Shown here: positions 46,981 through 59,746 of the stretch, piece after piece
Layout: every line of letters starts with the position of its first letter
Numbering within the stretch: the first letter of the stretch is position 1
Origin: Gloeophyllum trabeum ATCC 11539
Lineage: Eukaryota > Basidiomycota > Agaricomycetes > Gloeophyllales > Gloeophyllaceae
NCBI RefSeq assembly: GCF_000344685.1
Contig: NW_006920427.1
Location: 62,001-126,000 of the forward strand
DNA length: 64,000 nt
Direction: 5' to 3'
Position numbers and translations under genes: made by a program
Notes under the pieces: model-generated
The model's input: only the letters and a program-made list of their open reading frames with translations
Told to the model about the DNA's origin: nothing
Database searches by the model: none

Positions 46981-49900
46981 TCAATCCTCGTCGTCTGACA
47001 AGACCAATCGTCCCTTAGGCTTGGGACGCAGTGCCGCCGCTGCTGATGCTTGATCGGCTTCTTCCTCGTCGCTCCCCCCATCCAATGCCGCAGGAGAAAC
47101 AGCGGGAGAAGGCCGAGGCTTGGAGCCCGAGCCTTCTGATCTCTGGCGGTCGCCCTCTTCAACGTCGTCATCTGGCGGATCAGTCGACTGTGGTGGCTCC
47201 AAGCCAGGGGACGAGGTACGGCGGCGGAAGCGTGGCTTAGGCCTTGGTCGCGCACTGGGCTTCGGGGAACTCGCCTCTGCTGGCGGGCTCGTGTGGCTCG
47301 TGCTGGCGGGAGAGACACGCGGTGAACCGAAGACACCGAGTCCGCTCTCTGAGTCGTCGGAATCGCTGTGCTCTGATTTTTCCACCGAGACAGAGCGGCT
47401 TTCGGGTATGCTGGGGTCGCCCTTGCGTTTCTTCCGCTGCTTCACCTTGTCTTCGCCGTCCTTCTTACGCCGCTTCTTCGTGCCCGTTGGTCGCATGGTT
47501 GCTATCTTCCCATCCACCGCGGCGAGCGCCATTCTTTCTCTGAGTTGCTTCTCCTTTTCGAAGAAGGCTTTGATGTCCTCCTCCTCGCCGTCGCTGTCTT
47601 CGATGAATTGCGCGGACTTGTACTGCTTGTTCTCCTTCTTTTTCTTGGCCCTCTTCTTGGGTTCATCATCCAACAACTCAACTTCCGCGTCCGAGTCAGG
47701 CGTGGCTTGGCGCCGTCTTGTGCGCCTGCGCGCTTTCTTCGTTAGAAGTGAGGCAGCTTTTTTGCCGTCCAAGTCGATAGGATTCTCCAGGAACTGGTCG
47801 ATGACATTGCGACCGCTCTGCAGTTCGTCTGGTGGAATACTCTTGGGCACATGCCATTCCAGCTCGTCGGCATCTGCACGATTGGTCAGGGAGACTCACA
47901 AGATGTTACTGTACCCAATCACCTTCATCCACGATCTCGAACTTGAGTAGACGGAAGATTAATTTCAGATGTGGGTTTCTAGTCGCAGCGTCCGCTTGTT
48001 CATCATTGATGTAGGGAATTACTATGGTAAGCGGCCGAGGTTAATTAAGGTCACTGCCAAGCAGTGTGGTACTTACGGTAATCCGTGAACTTCGCGAGAG
48101 CCTCCTCGGAAGGCCCCCGGTTGCGCTCAATGAAGACATTCTCTGCATCAGACTCTGCATCGCTGTCCAAACCAGCCTTCGACGAGCTGCCATCCGTCTC
48201 CTCCACAATTCTTCTCCGCTGGGCTATTACCAGCGACAAGATCTACAGGAAGGAAGTTCATACGACTTGTGAGCCGACCAAAAAATGAGCACCTACGTCT
48301 TTGACCCATTCGACTAACTCGCGCTTCCCGTCGTCCGTTAGACAAGCGACAGCGATGCCAACCTGTTCGCTCCAGGAGTAGCCCTTCTTAACTTGGACGT
48401 CCGGCGGGAACCTCTTGTCTTCCACCATCTGTTCTTCTGCTTTAACTTTCTTGTCGGGTTCCCAGCTTGAGAATCTCTTCCACGTTCCGCGGTTCTTCGG
48501 GAAGAACGCCTAAAACAACGAGAGTTAGAATTACACTCGGTGTTAGAAGGGGAGGGATCGGACCTCGACTAGGACCAGCGGCTCTTCGTCGACAGCTTTG
48601 AAGAATTGACGCAGTATGTAGTTAATCAGCGCCACGAGGTCTTTGTACGGTTGATCCTTCGGCAGGGATTTCTGGTCCGCTAAAATTGTCTTGAACAAGT
48701 CCAGAGTCGAAGCCTAGGAAAGCTTCAGACAGGAAATAATGGATGTGGCATCTCACTCACCTGGAAGAATAATCCTTCCGCCTTCGCTTTCACGGCCTGT
48801 CTGTGGAGTAGCTTGACAATGCGTCTCATTTCCTCCGCCGACGAGTACTCTTTGTATCTAGACAGATATGCCAACAAAGTGTGGTTTATCTCCGAATGCG
48901 CAAAGCGCTGGAATGCCGTGGTGTCAGCGTATTGCTAATCGCAATAGCAGATCATCACACTCACCAACTCGAACGCCTCCATGGTCAATGTCGTTTCTCG
49001 GACCAGATCTTCATTGTCCGAGGCTGATTCCACGTCTTCGACATCCGGTACCCCCTCCCCCTCTTCGGTTTCTTTCCCTAGTACGAAGTCAGAAATAGGA
49101 GCTTGGTGGTACGATAATTTACCGCCCAGAAATACGCACCTTTCCCTTTCTTCTTCTTAGATTTCACCCGTTTCCTCACATACATCTCACCCTTTGTCTT
49201 ACTCCATTTCTCAAGCATCTTAAACAGGCTATGCGCAAGGTTAACACTGGCCCCTAGATACGCCAAGGACTGCGTTCCCTCGCGGTAGGAGCGCAGGCTC
49301 TCGAAGGCGACATCCAGCACCTCACCACTATAAATCAGCTGTTGCTGCAAAATCTCTGCTGCCTCGACGATCGTCGGGTCGACGTCGGCGCTGCTCATCA
49401 TGCTGTCTATGAGAGCTAACAGCTGCGTGAGGCATTCGATGCCTGCTTGCAATTCCGTCCATAGCTTGGGCTATTCAGCAGCGTCAGCCAGTCAGCTACC
49501 TCAGAGAGACCGTGAATGTGATATTTACCTTCTCATCCACAGCCTCACGCATACGCTTGAGCACCCAGACTATCCAGCCGCGGTCGGTCACTTCTGCAAT
49601 GAGGCCAAAATCCCATGCCTGTCCGTCCTTCCCGTCACGAGCAGCCCGCTCGCGCAGGAAGAACTCGAGGAACCACTTGGTCACGTATAGGAGGCGCAAG
49701 TTGTCCTTCTCTGTGATCTTGGCGCGCTCGGCCTTGATGTCTTTCAGCAGTGACGCAAGGAAGGCTATTGGAATGATCAGCACCAGTACTCGCTCTTTCA
49801 GAGTGAGTACGAACGTACGGTTGAGAGCAGATTCGACGAAAGTTCGAGCCAAGTTCTGTAGGATGGTCCTTGCCTCCATAGATAGGTTATCCTCTCGCGC

Positions 49901-51053
49901 CAGCTCGTCGACCTTCTTTGTCTTCGGGGCTCTCTGTTTCTTAGTAAGGTCGATGATGCTCCCTGCCTCACCGCCGATCGCCTGTTGGCGGTGCATCACA
50001 AACGTTTGCGACGAAAGCACAGACTCGGCTTGTTTGCTGTTCTCGCCGGCGGAGCCCCTCTTGGGGTTTAGCTTGACTGAGATCGTCGTCCCGAAACGAG
50101 AGTGTCTCGATGATGTACTTCTCGCTACGTCGCGCCGAATTCGATTCTCGACCTCCAGCAGTCGGTGTAAGGTAGCAGTAGGTTGCTGCAGCGGCAAGAA
50201 GTGTTGGGTGGTAGTGTAGGTTAAAACATGTATTCAGACGCACCTTCGCTTGGTCCAGGGCGAGTGAACTGGGCGTCACGCCACGGAACATCAAGTAGAA
50301 TATCTCCAAAGCCAGAGTATTCCAGGGATTATACAAAGGGTCAAGAGCATTAGAGGCGATAGTCATAATGAGATCAGTCAAGTGCGACTCCGAGAGCCTC
50401 TTCACCAGCTTTGACTGCAAGGACGACAGCTCCGTGCGGTCGGAAGACGCATACATATTCGGCGGAGGGTCCTTGATAAAGGCGAGATTGCGAATAAGAT
50501 AGAGGACCACATTGATGATCTGCACGTCCCTCTCCTTCCGCTCCTTCTTGTCCTTCGTTATGCACGGCACGACGATGCCGAACATCGCCTCCAGCACCCC
50601 CTCCTTCAGAATCGCCGCCTTGTAGTGCAAGTGACTCGTGAGCAGCTGCGTATAGTCGGTCCCCTTGTCCAAATCCTCGTCCAGCTCCTTCAGCTCCTCC
50701 GCAAGGTCTATAGGCCAAGTCATAGCCGCCATCAGATCGACACAAGCGACGGCCCTCTTGTCCTCCACCTCCCCTTGTCCCGCAGTCGCCAGCAGGATCG
50801 GAACGAGGTCATTGGGCAGCACCCGCGTGTCCCAAAATATCCGAGCAACGGTACGTTCATCGTCGGTGTCGTCCTTCCGCCAGAACTTCTTCAGGTCCTT
50901 CAGACAGCCGTATGCCTCGTCGCCCAGCCGGTAGCGTCCGTTTTCGTAGCCGCCGAGCGCGTCAACGACGCTCGAGATGGCCGGCTCCAGAATAGTACGT
51001 CTGTCGACATACTGCTCGACTTCAGACTCATGGGAGAGGTCGCCGTCGTCCAT
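46981..51053 (-). CDS. TOF1: Tof1/Swi1/Timeless replication fork protection protein
   Basis: A multi-exon gene of roughly 1,200 residues. The N-terminal Timeless domain reads LEPAISSVVDALGGYE, YRLGDEAYGCLKDLKKFWR, RRVLPNDLVPILL-type helices, VVLYLIRNLAFIKDPP and YNPWNTLALEIFYLMFRGV. The middle has RFGTTISVKLN and DNLRLLYVTKWFLEFFL, then WIVWVLKRMREAVDEK. The C-terminal helical part (LVALINYILRQFFKAVDEEP, FFPKNRGTWKRFSSWEP, GYSWSEQVGIAVACL, RLLKFEIVDE) precedes a 280-residue charged, disordered tail ending RLVLSDDED. With Csm3/Swi3 it travels with the replisome, pauses forks and supports the S-phase checkpoint. The ATG at 51053 (MDDGDLSHESEVEQ) fits the family; an ATG at 51113 would add 20 basic residues. 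Confidence 0.95.
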
Positions 51054-51341
51054 GGTTGCTGCAGGTCGCAGCAGAGTACGGAGCTCGCGTCTTAGATGCC
51101 CTAATGCCCACACGAACGGTCACGCGTGACGGTGACTACGTTACAGCGGATCCTCCGCACAACCTCCGCACACGCTTCACGCCATGAAAATCCGAGGAGA
51201 AGCTGGAAATGCTCATCATAACGCAGACATGGTTCCGGTCAGTCTGAAGGGTTGACATTGTTCCGCATCATCCCAACTACTATTGGTTGCTTCCAATAAG
51301 CAAAAAACATGGTCCACCCCCATCCCCTTCGATTCTGACCT

Positions 51342-52323
51342 TCAGTTCGTCTTCTTTTTCTTCTTCGCCTCCTTTTCCGCTTTTTCCTTTTCGGCCTTCT
51401 CCCTCTCCTTAGCAGCCTCTTCCTTAGCGATCTCGTGGGCTCGGTCATTCAGACCTAATCGGTTTCTGCATATCTAGCAAGGACCAGTCATTTTCAGGAA
51501 ATTGTGGAGGACGGAATCTATGGAAAGCCCACCTCGTACGCGTAGAACTGTATATCAGATCAGCAGTCAGTCGCAGTCATGAGCGAATGTGATAATGACA
51601 ATATACCTGTATTCTCGTTACTATAATGCGATATATCAGCTTTGACTTATGCCTGCAAGTGCTTATACCACGCACCGAAGATGGTATTAAGCTCTGCATA
51701 TTCCTCCCTCGCATCGGTTCGTATTAACGAGCCAAAGTTATAGTCCTTGATCTTCTTCTCATACCTGCGTAACGTGAAGCGGCCTTTACAAGGACGCTCA
51801 GGGAGAAACGCACGGAGCGATGAACTTGCGCCATCTGTCCTTCCCCTCCTTGCTCTTCAGCCAGTCCTCGTCGATCTTCGTCAGCTTGTCGTACGGCTCC
51901 TGCGCGAGCTCGGGGAAGTCCTTCATGACATGCTCAAATATCTCATCGTCGTATCTGTTCGGCGAGAACCCATCGTACAGGTTCCCGAGAGAGCACCCGG
52001 AAAGACTCACTGCGTCAATTTCAGCTGCCGTGGAGGGATCTTCTCCAGGAGGTTCCAGTACGTCTACACCGAATACCATCCATACTTAAGCCTCGAGAGG
52101 ACGGAAGTGAGAAGTACAGACCCACCTGTGCATGCTCAACCGCTTTCACAGCAAACCTCAATACCGCCATTCATCACTCAAGTCTGAGGCACTGTGAGCT
52201 GAACTCACTGTTTCTCGATCTACTCCAAGACGGAAGTTATGCATGCACGTTCACGAGAATACCGTTACAACATACCTCAATCAAGTTCTGAGCGTTATTC
52301 GGGTCGAATTGGGTAGTAGCCAT
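51342..52323 (-). CDS. PBDC1/Ypl225w family protein (eEF1A folding factor family)
   Basis: Several short exons encode about 190 residues. From the ATG at 52323: MATTQFDPNNAQNLIE, then FAVKAVEHAQ, TYWNLLEKIPPRQLKLT, YDDEIFEHVMKDFPELAQ, IDEDWLKSKEGKDRWRKFI and YEKKIKDYNFGSLIRTDARE. Then follow EYAELNTIF, IQFYAYE, ICRNRLGLNDRAHEI and a Lys/Glu-rich helix ending KKKKTN. This is the PBDC1 family, whose yeast member Ypl225w (Chp1) helps newly made eEF1A fold on the ribosome. The old name, polysaccharide biosynthesis domain protein, is misleading. The junction between exons 1 and 2 (about 52130-52275) could not be fixed with certainty. The charged C-terminal tail is longer than in yeast. Confidence 0.88.
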
Positions 52324-52582
52324 ATTAACCCAACTTCAATTTTGGCGGCAGGAGGTAAGTGCAAAAGACAAGAGTCAAGGAAAGACGGCCCAGAGATGAG
52401 CTGGCCACAGTGTCACAAGGGTGCCTGTCCATATGATCGACGGAAGAACCGGGAATCAACGGTAATTGTCCGACGAATACAAGTCGATTACAAGCATCAT
52501 GATTCATTACACCATCATTATAGTGACCTATAGACTGCATTACAAGGTGCATTATAGCGTTCGTGGTCGAAGTCTACCATCC

Positions 52583-54031
52583 TCACTCCCTCTCTGTACT
52601 ACCCTTACCGGCAGGATCAATCCCGAATCGCTTCAGCTTCTCGAAATACTTCTGCACGCGGCTCGCAACTTGTCGGGGCGTCCTCCGCCCATTCATAGCC
52701 TGAGAAATCTTCTGCCACCTGACCGACAGCATCAGCTCCGGATACACATACCCAGGGCTAAGGTAACACGCACCGATTCCGCTCCCCATGGGGTATCTCC
52801 TCCAACAAGCGCTCCAGGAGGTGTTGCTCCGAAACCGACCATGCTTGTTTATACGTCTCCGGTTTGGGCTTGCCAGAGGTGCGACCCGATGCGTCGGTGG
52901 CAACAGGTTCTGGTTTGGGAGAGTCCTCTTGTTTGCGGGCGTTCTTCGACGGTTTAGAGCCTCTCTGGCCATTCACCTTCGACGGCTCTACAGCCTTTTC
53001 TTCAATACGTCGGCGCTTAGGCAGGCGCGAAGTTCGAGAGGCCCGAGGTTTGTCGTCGACGGACTCCGACATCGAGACAGGCGTCGGTAACCCGGCGAAG
53101 TCAGCGCTTGGATCCTCTTTCATCCGGAACGGCGCAGGCGAATCCTCGCTATCCCCAGCGAGCGATATATCTACATCCGCGCTCTCGTCTTCCAAGTCTC
53201 TTCGTATAAAGACCCCATTGACAGCATGTGCGCGCAGCGGGACAGTCAGCCCGCAGCTGATCTTACGCTTCTTGAGCTCACGTATCTTCTCGCGCTCCCT
53301 CTCTTTGATGAGCTCCTCCTGATCAACTTCTTCGTCTGGCGAATCTTCGTCGTCAGACAGAGGGGGCAGCTGGCTGAGGACGGGATCGACTATCATTCGT
53401 CGCGTCTCTTTCACAAGCTTCTGCAGGTCGGAAAGTGGTCCCTGCTGAGTCTTCGAAGGACTGGAACGTTGCGTCTGGATGGCCCTAACACTAGAAGCCA
53501 GATCCCTGAACGGCGTCGGGTCTGCGAGTCATTAGTCGGGATACATGGATCCGATGGATTCAATACGCACCGCAAGACCTGAATAATGACCAGTCGACGT
53601 TGTCGGGAAGCAGAGATGCTTCAGCGCTCTGGTCACTGAGCAATTGTCCGCCGAACTGCAGGTCGCGTCGGTTGCGTTCCCTCCGAAATCATGGCTAATG
53701 AACGGCATACCTTCTCAGTGAGACTCCCCAGGTCAAGTTCGGGCTGGGAGACAACATGTCTCTTGAGAGATATCAGACTCTCAATATCCGCCTGGGTACG
53801 AGCCAACACGGCTCTCTGACGTTCTATGAAACTCGAAAGCGCTTGAAGGCTGAAGGGGGAAGGGGATGTCAGTACGGTTAGAGGGGAGAATAGAAACGAA
53901 TACTCGCGTCTGTGAGCGTTTATCGTCCATACTACTGTAGGCATTAGTATTTCGTGGAGTGTCGGGTCGGAGGTGGTGGGCCCGTAACGGAGGGGAATTG
54001 GGTACGCGCTTTGGCTTGGGGGAGGTGACAT
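52583..54031 (-). CDS. Myb/SANT domain protein, ZZZ3-like
   Basis: The C-terminal domain reads QAWSVSEQHLLERLLEEIP, then RWQKISQAMNGRRTPRQVA and SRVQKYFEKLKRFG. This is a Myb/SANT helix triplet closest in my recall to animal ZZZ3, a histone-tail reader of the ATAC acetyltransferase complex; no ZZ zinc finger follows here. Before it come a coiled-coil-like N-terminal part (LSSFIERQRAVLARTQADIESL), an acidic stretch (PPLSDDEDSPDEEVDQEEL) and a Lys/Arg-rich linker with nuclear-localisation character (RLPKRRRIEEK). The start is taken at 54031 (MSPPPSQSAYPIPL); an in-frame ATG at 53944 is possible. It probably acts in chromatin or transcription; DNA or histone binding is not shown. Confidence 0.72.
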
Positions 54032-54414
54032 CTTATAAGTTGGATCGTGGGAAGAACATCCGTCTGCAGAAAATTGCCACAAGCATATGTACCCATATTT
54101 GTGTTCTGTGGCGTTCGCTACAAGGCCATCTATCTCTAGAGAACAGACACGGATACCACTCTGATACTGGAAGCAACGACTTAGTTTTGAGTAGACATTT
54201 GGTTCTAAAGTCCCAGAAAAGCATACGAAAGGCAGGATGTGATTACGGGAAGACGATTCTCTGTATTGTGCAGTGCAAGTCCATTTGCATATCATTAGTA
54301 TACAGCCGCAAGGAGTTCCGTAAGTACGTTAGGCGATTAGCGGTTACATAGCGAATGTTCCAGGTCTGTCTGTGCAATCTAGGAAGTCTAATAAATGGTA
54401 GATGCAAAATAAAA
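54032..54414. other. Short intergenic spacer
   Basis: This is the promoter of the SANT gene and 3' region of the second PDR transporter. Nothing else was seen. Confidence 0.5.
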
Positions 54415-57400
54415 TCAAGCCCGTCGAGCAAAGCGCTTCTTTAGCCAACCGCCCAGCGAGCCCTTCTTAGGTATACGGAACAGATACATGAAGACGTAGA
54501 CACATGTAATCTGCAGGGAATCCATGTTAACGTCTCGTACACGATAGGGGAAGCTGGGAAGCCTACTCACATTAAAAGCGATATAAACGAAGAGCAGCCC
54601 CAAATCCCTCCAGTGACGAGAGTATAAGATGTTGAAGTTGCCCTCGAGGAATGCATCCGTGCTGTTTATGGAACAGTAGTTGCATTGCGACGTGGCGTCG
54701 GGGTTTGTCAGATAACCACCCGCATTCGCGATGTAGTTCTGGAGGTATTGCCCGCACGTGCTGCCAGAGGGAGGGTTGACCTGAACGTACTCGACAGCGC
54801 TGCAGCGGACCTGGGACCTCCCGACGGCTGTGGGCAGACATAAGGGGGAGAAGTACAGTGCATATGGATGAGCAACGTACCTTGTCCGAGAAGTCCTTCA
54901 ATGAGATAAGTGAACGGGGTAACACGGTACATCCACTGCCACCAGCCCAGCAAGCGGAACGGCTGCATGACACCATTGCTATGGAACTGTGAGCGTCGCA
55001 AGCAGACATTCTCTGCAATTGGAACTCACAATGTCAGGACGAACGAGAACAGGAAACTGAACAGGATGGCAGCGATTTCTGCAGTCGCCGACATAGCAGC
55101 AACCGCTTGGCCGATAGTCGTATAGTACAGCGGGAACACGACCGCGTATACGAGATAGGTGTAACCAGCTCGGCTCGTAGGGAAGCCAACCGTCCAGTAC
55201 CAGCACAAGAAGAACAGCGAGGAGCCAAAGATGTTCCATGGGATCTCAACGATAATCATGGCTGTGACAAGGGCGGTCCAGCTATACATTCGGCTCGGTC
55301 GCTCACGGATCTCATAGATCGTCCGGGTACGGATGAAGGGAACTTGGAGTTGACTGGCCAGCGGAACGGAGTTGATTGTACCCATGAAGATAGCCTGACG
55401 TGGACGAAAGGAACGATTAGAAACGTCTCAAGCAGCTACAGGGGGGCACTTACGAAGAGCTTATTCTGTGTTCCTTGAATGGTGTCCTTCGACTTGAAGA
55501 ACGTAAAGCCGATGAAAAGTCCAGACAGAATATTGAGCATTATCTTAGCCATGAGATAGACGGGGTCGCGCCAGTGGGCAGAGAGGTCGCGCCGAGTAAG
55601 CTCCTGAACTTGGTACAGCCATGACGTAGTAAATTCAGTATGGACAGTGGCTTCGACCGGTGGTCTGCGACGCCCTTCTTCGTGGATTTCTTCGATCTCC
55701 TTCGTCGTTCGCTGGTTCTCCTCGGATCGCATCCAAATGTCGTGCCAGTCGCGGTCAGTAGTAGCTGTCGCGCCGGCACCGATAACGTCGAGCATGAACT
55801 CAGCCCTTCATACCATTTAGCATGCAATCGTGACGGATATTATGGAGACTCACGGGTTTTCATTAGGAGCGCACTTGCGGGAGCCGTTCTTCTCGAAATA
55901 GTGGATCATGGTGGTTGCATGTCTGCCAAGATCTCCGAAGTACACGGTCTGGCCACCCTTACGGAGGAGCAACAGCTTGTCGAACACCTGGAACAGTTCG
56001 GCCGAAGGTTGGTGAATCCTGCGGGACGCGGTGAGCACGATATAATAAACAATCAATACGGGTCCTCACGTGCACAGGATAGCTTGGCCGTTATCTGCCA
56101 AACTTCGGAGGAATTGCATGATTGCCCATGCGCTCTGTGAATCAAGACCAGATGTCGGCTCGTCCAGGAACAACAGAAGTTTGGGCTTTGCCGCGAGCTC
56201 AACACCAATAGTAGTCCTCTTGCGATGCTCAACGCCAAGAGTACCAACTATAGCATCGGCATGATCCTCCAGACCACACATCTTCAAACAGGTCTCGACA
56301 CTGCCCAAGCGGTCAGATCCAACCAGCGCTACGAAAATCGCTTGAACTTACTATGCCTTCTTTTCCGACAACGGGACCGATTGGGGCTGACGCAGCTTAG
56401 CCGAGAACAGGAGGGCTTCTCGCACACTGGTCGTCTCGAGATGGGTATCCATCTGTTGACAGTAACCGCTGCAAAACATGTTATTTACGCGTCGGACGAA
56501 AGTGCAATAGGGGCGCGCTCACGTCTGGGCCTGGAAATCCGCAGGGAGGGCTTGCCCGTTGACAAAACGGTCACCAGTCACGACTCCAGTAGACGTCCTC
56601 TGGGCGAGGACGTTCAACAGCGTAGTCTTTCCGGCACCCGACTCGCCCATGAGAGCGGTCAATTTGCCCGGGGCGACGTATCCCGAGACGTCGTCGAGAA
56701 GCTTGCGATGATCACCGCCGCCAACAGGGACGACATACTGCAAGTGCTGCCAAGTAAACACGTCCTGCATCTTCGGGGCCGCTTGTGCAATGACCTTCTC
56801 CGTCTCCGCCAGCGACCCAGGGCGCGTCGAGTCAGCCGTCGCCGTGGCCCCGCCTTTCTCCGGATCGCCCTTGCCGTTCTCCTCTTCCTCGTGTACCGGG
56901 GCTTTCGTGCCACGCTTGTAGAGCATGACAGCGGTCTCAGCGCCCGCTGCGGTATTGAACTCGGTCACCAGGAGCAGCGCGGCCAAGAAGGCGATACCAA
57001 ATGCAACGACGATGCCGTAATTCTGCAATGATATGTCAGCGGACGCATGAGCAGTCAGCGCGTGTCGACGTACCCTCCAAGTGTTACTGTAGCTATACCC
57101 GTAGGAAAGTTCGACATATCGGTTCCCGTCGACGTACGGCTGCCCAGGGGCGGATCCAACCGTGGTGCATACTTGATTGGCCAATGAAACAGTGTCGTAT
57201 CCTGGACCTGACGGCACCAGAGTCGCGCACGTGCCGTTCAAGGTTCGGAACTCGTTGGTCAGAATCGCCTCGTATCCGTACCGCAGAGGCTAAGGATTCA
57301 TCAGTCCGCTAAGCTCGTCGCAAGAAGGAAGGGAAAACTAACATTGATATACGTGATCCACCGCAAAGCACCGATCATAGACGGCTTGGGGATGTTATAG

Positions 57401-59746
57401 CCGGTGTATAGGACCAAACCGAGCAAGACCACACCAGCGATGGTTTGCGCAGGAGCCGGATCCTTGAACGACGCCGCAAGCGCGCGGAACCACGCCTTAA
57501 GTGTCAGGGTCATAGTGAAAATAAACAAGAAGAAAACACTTGTGGAGGGAGGGGAGCGACATCAGCTACACGGCTACCCGGGCGAAGGAGGGAAGGGAAC
57601 TCACAAGAACTGTGCCGCCGATAACTGGAGCCCGACCAAAAAGTAAATTATGATAGCGAATACGATAAGGGTGGTGACCGTGACGGGGATATCCACGAGC
57701 GTCATGGCCAACGCCTCGACGAAGGGATGGTACATGGCAGCCTTGTACTGCCGGAGGACGATCGGGCGCTGGGCGAACAGAGCGGGGATTTCCGCCATGG
57801 ACTGTAGACCGGAGAACAGCAGAGCGCTAAGATAATCCCGAGTCAGCAGGGATGGATACATGTATAATGGACTGGAATTACAAGAATAAAATACCGCCGC
57901 GAGAGAAATACGCAGAGGTGTTATTCGGGACGCGGAGGAAAGTGGTACCCATGATGATGCCCTGAATAATGAACGACCTATAGTTTCACCTTGATTTAGT
58001 CATGGCACATAATTATCGCAACGAGCGTCCACCTACACCAGATTAACCACCTGCCCCGCCATATTCCCCCTCAGAATCTGTACCCTCCGCGTGATCAACG
58101 CGCGCGTCTGCATCGGCACCGAGATCAAATACGGGCTCTTCGGGTTCGTATGCTTCGCATGCGCCGCCTTCGCGCTCTGACGATACTCCAGGGCGCGCTG
58201 GGGCTGGCTCTGCACCTCCGCCTTGTACGCCTCGATATCGTCGCGGTTCAGCGCTGCCAGTTCAGACTTGCGGAAGTGCTCCGCAAACTCGGTCGCGGTG
58301 CGCGGAATGGGGTGCGGCATATCGCGCGGGATGCGCCCGTTCGGGTCGGTCACGGCCACGAGGAAGTCCGCCGTGGTCTGCCTGTTGGCGGGCTCGTAGC
58401 CCATGTCGATGAAGTACTGCCTCGCGCGGTCGGCGGGGCCGAAGTACGCCATTTTGCCCTCGTAGATGACGCACACCTTGTCGAACAATTCGTACAAGGA
58501 TTCACCCGCTTGGTAAATAGAGACGACAGTAGACTGCCGATAAACATCCGTCGCGATTCGGAGAGCGCGAACAAACTCAAGGGCCGTAGAGGAATCAAGC
58601 CCACGAGTGGAGCTACAAATGGCTGAGTGTTCGTTCCTCCTTGAGACGCGTCACAAATATGCTTACTTGTCCCAGGAGTTCAAGAGGCTGTTCGTCGCGA
58701 GCGCTTCGGCAATACTAACCCGCTTCTTCTCGCCACCACTAACACCACGAATGCTCGCATCACCGACCAACGTCTTCCGGACGTGCCGCAGCCCGAAAAT
58801 CGTCGTCAGCACGTCCACGACGTGCGCGACATACTGCTCTCGGCTGATGCCATCGACACGCGCGCGTGGCGTGCGCACCTTCGCTGCGAACGAGATCGTC
58901 TGCTCCACGGTGAGCGTCGGGAAGTGGATGTCGTCCTCCGGACAGTACTGCACGTCCCCGCGGTAGTGCTTCGCGACATCTTGGGGACTGAAGGCATCGT
59001 ACATGACGTCACCTTGCACGGCGTAGTATTCATCGCGCTGGTTGGCGAGAGTCTTAAGGAGGGTCGAGCAGCCCGAGCCGGGGCGGCCGAGGACGACTAA
59101 TGGCTGTGAATATTCTGACGAGGTCTAGAAAAATTATGGAGAACTTACGGAGCATTTCTCCGGGGCGAACCACCCCCTCGAAACCGGCCAGAATATCGCG
59201 GAGAGGAGGGTGACGGAGCTTCCGGATTGATTCGACCATGGTCGTGGGATTGAGTAAAGATCCCAAGGTCTGCTGATACGAAGCTGTGGATCCCATTCCG
59301 ACCACCTTCAGGTTTTGGAACACAACTCCCAACTCTCGTTTCTTGATGTCCGACTCTGCAAGCCTTCCAAGCCTTCAATTCCGACGTTCATTATGTATTG
59401 GCACGGACACTCACTTTTGCACTGTGCGTCTCAGGACCTTCTCGAAGTCAAATGGTTCATCGGTCCCTGCAACGGTAGCCTCGCTTGCGTGTAGGCTCTC
59501 CGCCATCTCCTTGTTCGCTGCTGCTGCCTGTGACTGCCGGCTCAGCGTCCTCCGCAGGGCCTCCACTCCTTCATGGTCAAAGTGGTCGAGAGAAACATGG
59601 GAGGCGTGCGAGTAAGTGCTGCCGCGACGGCCAGGGGTCTTGTGTTCGGGCTGGGGGGACTCTACAGTCGCGAATGTAGGGAATTGGTCGCGGGATTCTG
59701 TCTCCTCTGCAGGAGTGCTGCGCCCCTGCGGTTCTGGCGAGGCCAT
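54415..59746 (-). CDS. Pleiotropic drug resistance ABC transporter, ABCG full-size (copy 2)
   Basis: This is a many-exon paralogue of the plus-strand transporter at 13290-18778, with the same domain order. NBD1 shows [29 protein letters not shown] and [20 protein letters not shown]1 has [20 protein letters not shown]. The EC3-type loop reads [23 protein letters not shown]2 has [17 protein letters not shown], the degenerate signature [10 protein letters not shown] and [21 protein letters not shown]2 has [20 protein letters not shown], and the tail ends [10 protein letters not shown]. The N-terminus ([16 protein letters not shown]) and the linker before NBD2 differ most from copy 1. It is an ATP-driven exporter of hydrophobic compounds at the plasma membrane. 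Copies share many intron positions. Confidence 0.95.

Noticed and set aside
47120..50219. Long plus-strand open frames (276 codons at 47120-47950, 235 codons at 49512-50219)
   Set aside because: They lie antisense to conserved Tof1/Swi1 exons and mirror its low-complexity or helical coding; no domain of their own.
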